Positions 56,067 to 64,000 of a DNA stretch of 64,000 bases are shown piece after piece. Numbering within the stretch: the first letter of the stretch is position 1; every line of letters begins with the position of its first letter. The stretch covers positions 9,734,001-9,798,000 of the forward strand of contig OW051473.1 in NCBI GenBank assembly GCA_932521025.1. The letters run 5' to 3'. Position numbers and translations under genes: made by a program. Under the pieces are notes generated by a model. It saw only the letters and a program-made list of their open reading frames with translations. It made no database searches and had not been told where the DNA came from. This DNA comes from Oscheius onirici. Taxonomy: Eukaryota; Nematoda; Chromadorea; Rhabditida; Rhabditidae.

Positions 56067-56165
56067 TCATTCCTCGTAGTCTTCAGGCAGCAGCGGGAAG
56101 AGCCCCACTCGGCCCCTTGCGTGAAGCTCTTCGCTTCGTAATCCTTCCAGGTCGAGTGGTGGGAG
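56067..56165 (-). CDS. Likely C-terminal exon of an unrecognised gene
   Basis: LPPLDLEGLRSEELHARGRV then GLFPLLPEDYEE and TGA at 56067-56069. The frame reads like real protein and GRVGLFP resembles the end of an SH3 domain, though too little is present to say so. An in-frame TAA at 56166-56168 separates it from TPTRARVIKYIEDQLKKGPQ to the right, so an unseen splice site or a nonsense mutation lies between. Confidence 0.35.
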   Translation of the reverse strand, partial: LPPLDLEGLRSEELHARGRVGLFPLLPEDYEE

Positions 56166-57348
56166 TTAATCCGGGGGATGGTGGCGGCGCTGAGGCCCTT
56201 TTTTTAGCTGGTCTTCAATGTACTTGATCACACGGGCTCTCGTTGGCGTCCGGAAATGTCCTTGGCATAGACGACCCTCTTCTCGTCGTCATCTGCAATG
56301 CAGAGTTTCTTTAACTGAATTCGCAGTCCGTAGTTTCCATTATTATATCGTTTCCCAGCTCTGTTTTCCCACTGTTTGCACACTAATGCGTATGTCTTTT
56401 TCGAGGCAACATGTATTCCTCGGCAAATAAAAGGTCAGATAAGATAGGATCTGACACATCATGTTTGCAAATAGTAAACGTGTTTTCAGCAACACTTTCT
56501 AACTGCCTCTATTCCTCTTCCAGTACTTTCCTGGAGAATCGATTGCACCTCGGGAGCCTTCCAGAATTGCATTTAGTCTCGACATATCCTGATTGATTAA
56601 AGTTTCCTAAAAAGTTTGTTCATAGGATCGCCTCGGACTACAACACGGATAACGCAAATGATCAGTTTTTGCAAATCTGCAGACTCCAGTTGCTCTTATA
56701 GCCTAATCGTAATTCATTCCGGCAACTTCGCCCCTAGAAAAGAGCACGTGCACGCTGGACTGTCCGCAAGCGACACATCCTGACCCAGCTGTGCCGCTGG
56801 CCGGGTCTTCCCCTGCTTTTAGCGCAGTCCTTTCTTTACATATTTTATTATTCTTTCTACCGCGTTAACAGTGCTTAAATTTACTGAAAGTTTTGTTCAA
56901 AAACAGGTCCTTTGCCAATATAAAAACTCTGCACAGTTGGTTTGGTACAGAGCTCTTGTCGGGTCCGATATAATTGCGAACCTGGACAAATTTCGGACGG
57001 GGATACTCCGGACATTCTGTACTCTTGATTTGGTATAATTGGTAAAATGTTTATGTGCAAGACGCATGTCCACGTAGTCGTGTACTTTGAGACAGAACAA
57101 CATGTATTCGCTGCCCGCGCGCGAACTATATTTTCGAGAAACAAGGCCTTATGCTTCCAGAAAACGGTTGGCTCGTAAACAATCCTCTGGGTCACCGGGC
57201 CAGGCAGTCAGAAACACCCGCCGCTTGTACAGATGAGGGCAGCCGCCTTACCTCTGTTAGAATTTTTCTTACCTCTGTTCGCTCCCTACTTTTTGAGTTA
57301 CTTTTGATAGTCATACTTTTCAGATAAGCATCTCTCTTCTTTGTTCGG
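56166..57348. other. Unresolved coding-like fragments
   Basis: On the minus strand, DDDEKRVVYAKDISGR near 56270 and a cysteine-containing 104-codon ORF (56881-57195) look partly coding, but no consistent gene could be built. A TTTTCAG acceptor at 57317-57323 precedes the next gene. Confidence 0.25.
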
Positions 57349-57763
57349 ATGCCTATGGAACATTTAAACGGTAAGACTTTTGAAACATTTCAGTAATAGT
57401 TTCGTTTAGAAAAAATCAAGAGACAAAAAGAAAACGAAGATTCCATCGCTGAGGAAGACAAGCGCTTGGAAGCTATGAGAAAGCTCTATTTTGAGATTGA
57501 TTGGGATGCTGCAGACGCTGGTTATAGGAAGAATATGAGTGCTCTTAAGAACTACAGGGAGGATTGCAAAAAGGCTGAACACAAGCAAAAGGTAGGATAC
57601 ACTGAGGCAAAGTAACGGTTTTTAGGCTTGGCTGCCCAGAAAGCTCTCGGCGTTGGGTTCGTTGCTCAAGAAGCGTCCCTCCATGGATGAAAAGCACTCT
57701 GTTTCTTCCAATGAACTGCCGAGTCCTGTTTCGACTGAAAAGGTTCCGGTACTTGCATTTTAA
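57349..57763 (+). CDS. Small coiled-coil protein (113 aa)
   Basis: Three exons (57349-57370, 57410-57591, 57626-57763) in phase. The first half is a charged helix (EKIKRQKENEDSIAEEDKRL) with IDWDAADAGYRKN and a further helix; the C-terminal third (AWLPRKLSALGSLLKKRPSM) is basic then Ser/Pro-rich. Introns are 39 and 34 nt. An acceptor lies 25 nt before the ATG, and AATAAA at 57906 follows. The internal exon's helix and the tail may mediate binding; no known family is recognised. Confidence 0.65.
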
Positions 57764-58451
57764 GAACAATTGGCTAACGTTTTTGTACTCTTCCTGTTTA
57801 ATAACCTCTCCAAAAACGTGTTTTGTCCCAGTTTCTAAGTTACCAGACCCCGGTAATTTGTAAAATTTTGTACTTTTTGACTCGCGTTCTTGCTAGTTTC
57901 TGGACTAATAAACTTTTTCTTTAACCTGGAGAAAATGAGCCAGTGATACCAATTTCCAGAACAAAGAAGACTTGACTCGCCCATTTTTTTGCCAAAAGGT
58001 GTACAATGTAAAGGGACTGCGTCATAATTTCTATTCGGAAGACTAATACATCCTCTTTGACGATCAGACTTGCACTCTCTGCCGAGCTCCCCAGCCAGGC
58101 AGCTTGTATCAAGGAAAGAAAAGGGGGGAGGCTGAAAAAAAGATACATGAATTATTATTCAGCATAATAAAAAAAAGACCTTTTGGAGTTTTTTTGGAAA
58201 GAAATGGTTGAAATGGGTTGATGAAGAAGAACCATTTGGGTTTTACCCTATGCGCTTTGAGATCAATACATTACCAAAGTTCAAGTATATCGATGTCCAA
58301 TGGGTGACTGATTTCGGTACCTGGACCTAGGGCGTGACTGCTTCCTGCTTAGAAGCCTGGAACATGAACTACAGCCTCCCTTTTTGTTCGCTAAATAATT
58401 GAAAAAAAAACAATTTGTTGTGGAAATAGTATGTTTATATTTCTGAATTAT
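57764..58451. other. Convergent intergenic region
   Basis: Holds the AATAAA at 57906 for the plus-strand gene. Nothing else supported. Confidence 0.4.
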
Positions 58452-58925
58452 CTAAGCATCAGTCTTGAAAATTGCCATTGTTGTGTAGTCGCCTTTGTTG
58501 GGCACATGTTCATCGCCGATCATGTGGGCTCGCTCCACAATGCGCTGGACCGGCTGCAGGGAGTCGAGACTATCCATCTTGGACGGAGCCTGAGGCTTCG
58601 TGAGAGTGTCTCTCGTCGTAGGCATGACCTTTGGAGTCGTCTTGGGCGGGGCGGGAGTCGTCTTCGACTTCTTGCTCGAGGCACACTTCCTCTTGTTCGA
58701 CCTCATCTTACTTTTCTTGTTCCTATTATTCTTCTTTCCGACATTTCTGGAGACCGCGTGTCGGTCGCACGTGTCTAGGGCACGGTAGTATTTCTGGTAG
58801 ATGGTGCTGCGGAGATCGTAGAAGAGTAGAATGCAGAAGAGGCCGCCGACGGTAGTGCCGGCCAGATTCCCGTAAAAATATACCCAGGTAAGAAAGTCAT
58901 TGTTGATCATTTTAGTAGCGACCAT
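58452..58925 (-). CDS. 157-aa single-pass membrane protein with basic/proline-rich tail
   Basis: One exon. After MVATKMINNDFLTWVYFYG comes a hydrophobic helix (LAGTTVGGLFCILLFY), then a juxtamembrane basic region (KKNNRNKKSKMRSNKRK), a Thr/Pro/Lys-rich stretch (TTPAPPKTTPK) and a tail containing DYTTMAIFKTDA. By the positive-inside rule the basic tail is cytosolic. The start codon directly follows TTTTTTTAG, again consistent with a trans-splice or 5' UTR splice site. No known family is recognised; DYTTM could be a trafficking signal, which is speculative. Confidence 0.65.
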   Translation of the reverse strand: MVATKMINNDFLTWVYFYGNLAGTTVGGLFCILLFYDLRSTIYQKYYRALDTCDRHAVSRNVGKKNNRNKKSKMRSNKRKCASSKKSKTTPAPPKTTPKVMPTTRDTLTKPQAPSKMDSLDSLQPVQRIVERAHMIGDEHVPNKGDYTTMAIFKTDA

Positions 58926-60692
58926 CTAAAAAAACTCATTGAGACTCCTACAGCGATTAATGTTATCTGCTCATTAGTTTTTCAAACTCACCAGGGCCTC
59001 TGTTTGAGCTTACGATAAAACAGTGCAGATCTTGTGCCGTTAAGACAGAGTTAAGAGAATCATTTACATTTATATCCTTCTACCTTCGCATAGCAAAAGA
59101 AACGTAGCAAATTCACCAAACCGGAGCGCAGTTGTTTAAAGTGTTCGCGGGAGAATCAGAACCTTTCACAAAATCCAATCTAAAGTATGAGAAATTCTTA
59201 AAAACACCACTTTGTAGTACTTGCCCACAAGTATGCGCAATAGGATCGGTTAGTTAGCGAAGCTTGTGCACGGTGGCGGGCAATACAATGTAGGGAGATT
59301 CAGTTTTTGTTTTATCACAGACAGCAGATAGTGACTAGCTGTTAACGTATCTGAAAAAAATACCACCTATCAGAGTAGTCAGCCCATTCGCCAAAAAAAG
59401 CGCAGAACTACCAGAGTGTAATGTGTACTAGGCAAGGACGTTCTGCAGAATACTCTTATCCTATTATCGTATTGAGAGTCTAGAATTACACCCAGAATAC
59501 AGTGAATACAAAGAGCAGACTGTTGTCAAGAAGGGTAGAATTCGACCAAATTCTCAGTAGAGCTACCCTATGAAGAGGACTACACAAGGAAAACCGCATT
59601 CCTATTTACTAGTATCAAATAGGAAAATGAAAAGCTAATCAAATCCAGAACCAGACCCTTATTGCTCAATAAAACTACCCAGAGCTACCCTAGTTTGAAA
59701 AAGGGGAGACGGTCGATCGATACCCAATATCAAGAGAATGAACTACAGTAGATGAAGCCGGAGCCCTAGATTGAGTTTCTCAGTAGAACTACCCAGAATA
59801 AAGAAAAGGACTAACAGTTCTGGAGTGGAGAGACGACCTTCCTAGCAGAGTGACAACAGGCGTTTGACTTCTGTTTGGAACTTATAGAAACTCTAAACAG
59901 TTTTTGGAACCTTTGAATTTTTGCAAATCAATTAAGTGCTAATTAGCAATCCAAATAGAAAACGCGCAGAAGGGGGTGAAAATGAAGTCAGATAAAGTTC
60001 TAAATAGGCTAAAATTACTTGGTTTGAAATTCTCTTTCGAATGAAACCTTATGTCAAAAATTAAGGCAATTCATTTGGATGTAAATAACAAGTGACAAGT
60101 AGCTCTACTTTATTGTTTTCATAGTCTTTTCCAGCCCGCGGTAAACAGCTCAAACTTTGAGATATTTTTATGCCGTCTTTTAAATGTTTAAATCTGATGC
60201 CCCGTTTTAAATCAAAGCGCCAAACTGAAAAGTATGCTATTGTGAAAAAACGTTGATTTCTACCAACTCGGAATCGGACTTGTAGCAACTTTAACTGCGT
60301 TTTACTGCAAGGACCCAATAACATGGAGATAATTCCCAAGTGGTTGACTCTCGTTTTGAAGTAGGGTCAGTATGATTTTAGATTTTAGGATTCAATTTGA
60401 CAGCGTCTCTGCTTTTTGGTTATAGTGTGTGATATTCCTGCACCGCCAGTTACAACATTTCCAGTCTTTTTACGGATTCCTAATGTTAGTTCTGAATTTG
60501 AACACAACAAACTGCTCGTACCAAACGTTAAAAAACACTAGTGTTACTCTTTTGTTCATTGAGCCGGAACACCGCGAACACTATTAAACCAATATCATGC
60601 TAAAACAGACTTCGAATACATGTAACTTAGCGTTTGCCTTCTTGAGCTTCGTCGGGTTTCCCTGCTTTTGCATCCTCTATTTTGCCGTAATT
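58926..60692. other. Intergenic gap of about 1.8 kb
   Basis: 59540-59800 has several copies of AACTACCCAGA/AGCTACCCT, the complement of a GGGTAG(T/C)T motif like the repeats at 1370-2285. No supported exon. Confidence 0.4.
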
Positions 60693-61417
60693 TTACTCAT
60701 TCTTCGTGGTCTCATTTCGCATCTTCTTATTGCGCGTCTTTCTGGTCTTCTTCGCTGATTTTCCACAAGTGGTTCTGATCGCCTCAATTTCAAGTTTAGC
60801 GATGTCCGTTGGGTGCCTGATTTTGCCTTCTGGACCCTGCTTGTGACTGTCGTCGTGCTCAAAAGCCTGGTACCCTTCGACATCTACTATCTGTACTACA
60901 GTGACCTGGAAGTCTTTTTATCGGAAGCGCATCCTGCACCCTGTCCGAAGAATACGAAGCGTGTAGCGCATCGTCCGCTCTTCGGTTCGGCTGTAACGGT
61001 CCCAGACAGACTCGACAACCAGTCGGTACCTGTTCAGTGCCTTCAGGTCCCTTTATATTGCAGTTGCTGTCAGTCCCACACGTAACTATAACCTCGATGC
61101 CCAGGTCTTGAAGGCGCTGACGGTAGTCGTACCAGATGGCGTAGAGCTTCTTCTCGGGCCAGGGCTCGTCCATCTTTTTCTCCAGATGTTCCAGAACACG
61201 GTGGACCAGTTCATCAGCACAAAGCCATGTCTTTCTATTGCGGACGTATTAAAAGCTCTCGAGCAGGGGAGGGAGCGAATTGTCCAGATCCGTGTAGATG
61301 GAAGGAATAGATGGAAGGCAGAGCACGGCTGGTGACGGAAGCGGGCGAGAACGGGTAGAAATCGCTTTCGGTTGTCTCCTCCGGTTCGTTGCAGCTACTC
61401 TTCTTGGGAGACGACAT
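60693..61417 (-). pseudogene. Unrecognised gene interrupted by in-frame stops or tiny introns
   Basis: From ATG 61417 one frame reads MSSPKKSSCNEPEETTES. A long frame then gives DLDNSLPPLLESF, TAA, YVRNRKTWLCADELVHRVLE and KKLYAIWYDYRQRLQDLGIE. A 31-nt GT-AG intron (about 61055-61085) restores YRLVVESVWDRYSRTEERTM, followed by TGCRMRFR, TAA, KDFQVTVVQIVDVEGYQAFE and a Lys/Arg-rich tail ending TAA 60693. Both TAA interruptions could be spanned by GC-AG segments of 30 and 24 nt, or the gene may be decayed. The basic C-terminus suggests nuclear or RNA association; no family was recognised. Confidence 0.4.
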
Positions 61418-63044
61418 CTTGACTCGCGACCTTGAGAACACAATGGGCTCAATTACCAAGTTTTTTATTGTTTTGAAACAGTTTGCACAATTACTTTAAA
61501 GTGTTTTGGAAACTGTTTTTGAAAGTTTCTAGTAATTGCTTCTTAAAGTTCGGCAAGACTCTACAGCAGGACTACAGCAGAAGCAGTTATGTTACGAACA
61601 ACTGAGAAAATAGGTTGGTTAGGACTAATCGGTTGAATTGGAGGCAGATAACAAGTTGCGAGAGAATCTGAAAGCGACCACTTCAATACGAGAAGTTCAG
61701 GAAATTATTAGACAATGGGAAAAAGATCACAGAGCGACCCGGGAAAGGGATTGGCTAACCTGGAGAGACCTGACATACGGCCAAACGCACATTTCTGATC
61801 AGAAAACTGCAAAAACCATACGATATACAACACTTGCCGCGGCTACTGTTATGCGGAACGAATTTTTGATAGCACCGCCCTGATAGCTTATAGTCCATTT
61901 CCAACGAAGCATTTTCGAACTCAGCGTATAAAACAACCTACTCGATGTAAAAACTGGAAGAAAATCACCCATTTTCAGAGCGTCACGGCTGTTTTATCGA
62001 GAAAACTGTCATTTTATGCCAATTGAGCATCAAAAGTGTTGTTTTTCCCGTTTTTTAATGACAGGTAGGTTTTCATAGGTGTAGAATTCGATTACAACGT
62101 CAAAAATACATGATAATGCCAAAAATAAACTAATTTTCTCGGATTTAGCCACGAAATTTCAAATTGGCGCGCAAACATGGGTGCCGCTCTTCGTTGGAAA
62201 TGGACCATAGTGGTAAAGCGTCGGCCTTGGGAATTAAACCCCCTTGCGAGGAGACGGGAGTTCGATTCTCCGATTCTCTTAGGGCAGATCTTTTTGTTTT
62301 TATTCTTTTAGCATTTCAGAGCATTCCCGATCGTTTTTGTGTGTCCCAAAGGGCGCCGAGATCCAAATGATCAACTGAATTGCAATACTTGTCTTGGATT
62401 ATCGCACCTGCTGATATGGGCTTGCTGTCATGTTTTATCGACAGAATTCACTTATAAACATATGAATGCTGTTTACGAACGGTGTCGTCATTTTCCCTAC
62501 AGTCTGTGTCCTTTTTTCCGTGAACACTGCGGTATATACAAGCTCTCTTCCGCTCCCTTTCCATCCGTAATCGCACTGTTTTTTTACTCTTTCCACCAAC
62601 CATGTAGACTGTATGAAGCATGTCAATCGAACAGACCCGCTAAGAAGAGCGAGCTTCGTTGTTCTGATGACATCATGATCCTCCCATCTACACTAAATTT
62701 TCCGAGAAATCAGTGCAGAGTAAACTCTATGGATAAGGGATCTTTTTTATGTTTATGTTAACGATTTCTCATGATCTCCGCTCTGATGACCATTAACGCT
62801 CATTTCTAGCCTTTTGAGTGCTGCGTCACTCATGCTAGTCACTCTTACATAGTTTATCATGTTGATCGTTCATTTATTTTAACAAACTATCCGCTTTTCC
62901 GCAGTTTTTCATTGTATCTTCGAATGTGTGAAAATCTGTAGATTTTAGTGAAAATGCCGCCTTGTACCTTGCAAATCTTCGTTTTTTACTTTTAGACATT
63001 TTTAGTTTCTATTTCGGCTCGTTTTTGTGCTGCTACTGACTGCT
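61418..63044. other. Intergenic region with a tRNA-derived repeat
   Basis: Apart from the element at 62201-62297, no supported feature. ORFs at 61638 and 62339 have no splice context or motif. Confidence 0.4.
62201..62297 (+). repeat. tRNA-derived repeat
   Basis: GGACCATAGTGGTAAAGCGT (A-box-like), CGGCCTTGGGAATT, CCCTTGCGAGGAGACGGGAG and B box GTTCGATTCTC, followed by an 8-nt insertion/duplication (CGATTCTC) and TTAGGGCAGATCTTTTTG. It is a close relative of the copy at 50880-50990 with a damaged T arm. Confidence 0.6.
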
Positions 63045-63845
63045 ATGTTGTCTGCCAACTTTGCAAAGCACAAGGTGCAGGTACTTATCCTCTTTTAGTA
63101 TTTTGAAATCCTTTTCAGGTTCATCCGAGCTCTGCTCACATAAACGCTCTGGCAGTGAAGACAGCGGGTCTCTGCCATGACTTACTCGATGCGATGCCAC
63201 AAACTTTCGATGTTAGTACCAATATCTACAAGGGCATGAAACAGACAGTAAGCTATTCTGTCGCCTTCGTTTCAAGAGACTGTATACCGATGGGCAGAGT
63301 TTTTATTTAGCACGACGCAGTCGGTTAGAGGTTAGATAGACTGCGAAGCATAACATGCGTCGTTTCGATTCCTTTTAGGTTAAAGCTTTTTTCTCAAGTA
63401 CTCGAGAACGCCTATCAAGGGTTATTACGCTCAGAGTTTCGTTAAAATGTGCATTTTAAAATGCGAATTCAAACAAGGTACTGCTTTGGGGCCACTTTAA
63501 GTAGTTTCAATAGAGAGACGATACCGCGGTCTGAAACTTGGTTTGTTTAGAAGCTACAATTATTTGAACCTCGATGCGATCTCAAGGACGAGAATGAGCA
63601 GCTCTTCGGCAACAGTTTCAAGCTGAAAAGGGAACTGAAGGATCTCAAACAAAACGCCTCGAATGAGTGGAGTCGTCAGCGTCGAACGGTAATACCAAAC
63701 TCGAAACTTGTTACTCCTCTTTCCAGATGGAGACCGAAATACTTCGTTTTCGTGATAATGCAAATCACAATGAAGGAGTCGTCCGTCGCAACAGAGAAGT
63801 TCAGTGTCAAACAGAAGGAACGGATTTCCTACGTTTTTTTTAATT
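63045..63845 (+). CDS. Coiled-coil protein, 5' part (continues past the window)
   Basis: Exons 63045-63074 (MLSANFAKHK), 63119-63247, 63551-63688 and one from 63727 join in phase. Exon 2 reads HPSSAHINALAVKTAGLCHD; exons 3 and 4 are helical and charged (KLKRELKDLKQNASNEWSRQ; METEILRFRDNANHNEG), with VQCQTEG before a TAA in the 63830s. A 22-nt GT-AG segment would bypass that TAA and join to EQQIK with a GTAAGT donor at 63880, but is very short. The coiled-coil character suggests a cytoskeletal or centrosomal role, unproven. The right end is cut by the window or by the next intron. Confidence 0.5.
63304..63400 (+). repeat. Possible tRNA-like remnant in an intron
   Basis: GACGCAGTCGGTTAGAGGTT resembles an A box and GCGTCGTTTCGATTCC a B box, then TTTTAGGTTAAAGCTTTTTTC. 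It sits between exons 2 and 3 of the coiled-coil gene. More degraded than the other copies. Confidence 0.35.
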
Positions 63846-63904
63846 TTCATCGAGCTGAACAACAGATCAAGGTAAGTGCCTTTTTTGTTGTTTTGAAAAT
63901 GAAG

Positions 63905-64000
63905 GCAATAAAGAGCAGAGAGACAGATAGACAGAAGGACAGAAGAAAAGAGAGAGAGAGACAGAAAATCAGAGACACATAGACAGGTAGACAGAGGGAC
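63905..64000 (+). repeat. Degenerate GACAGA repeat
   Basis: A purine-rich run of GAGAGACAGA, AGACAGAAGGACAGA and GAGAGAGAGACAG units extends to the window edge. Complement of the tract at 32700-32945. Confidence 0.7.

Noticed and set aside
1-64000. CRISPR arrays, bacterial operons, phage or integron features
   Set aside because: No regularly spaced identical repeats; spliced genes with AATAAA signals show the sequence is eukaryotic nuclear DNA.

Overview
The window is nuclear DNA of a compact invertebrate animal genome. The genes have many small exons, GT-AG introns that are mostly 35-60 nt with acceptors close to TTTTCAG, AATAAA signals just after stop codons, and metazoan families: ChaC glutathione cyclotransferase, FRMD8/iTAP FERM protein, GSKIP, a heterotrimeric G-protein alpha subunit, a PDZ membrane protein, a Ly6-like secreted protein and an innexin relic. 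About ten genes have a 3' splice acceptor 0-31 nt before the start codon, which suggests spliced-leader trans-splicing. A nematode or another compact trans-splicing invertebrate fits; the species cannot be named from sequence alone.

Layout. 0-3 kb: the 3' end of an upstream gene, an inverted pair of MITE-like copies, a 98-aa minus-strand gene, a field of TTGGGTAAAAGCTAC repeats and a short minus-strand gene. 3.4-12.4 kb: plus-strand genes for a Ly6-like secreted protein, ChaC2 (6 exons), FRMD8 (11 exons) and a 237-aa protein with PP1-docking and phosphodegron motifs. 12.4-17.4 kb: mostly empty. 17.4-18.7 kb: GSKIP (5 exons). 19-26 kb: tRNA-like repeats and a minus-strand cluster of related secreted cysteine-containing proteins, some decayed, with a small gene built from a duplicated exon. 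26.8-30.9 kb: a long minus-strand gene for a Q/A/P-rich protein with WPPP and PKWG repeats. 33.1-35.0 kb: a minus-strand single-pass membrane protein with a PDZ domain. 37.6-40.3 kb: a small secreted protein and a frameshifted innexin relic next to a fold-back repeat. 43.4-45.6 kb: divergent ubiquitin-like coding regions and an unresolved gene. 46.9-49.2 kb: the G-alpha gene (9 exons, minus). 49.3-55.7 kb: gene-poor with a second fold-back element. 55.7-64 kb: fragments of unresolved minus-strand genes, a coiled-coil gene, a 157-aa membrane protein, an interrupted minus-strand gene and a coiled-coil gene running off the right edge.

The genes form no operon-like pathway; they are unrelated housekeeping, signalling and secreted genes. 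The most unusual content is the secreted-protein cluster, the tRNA-derived repeat family with a shared 3' tail, the extremely short introns (many 3n, some apparently GC-AG), the PP1/degron protein and the WPPP-repeat protein. All joins were made by eye from reading frame and splice motifs and were not checked against transcripts or databases.
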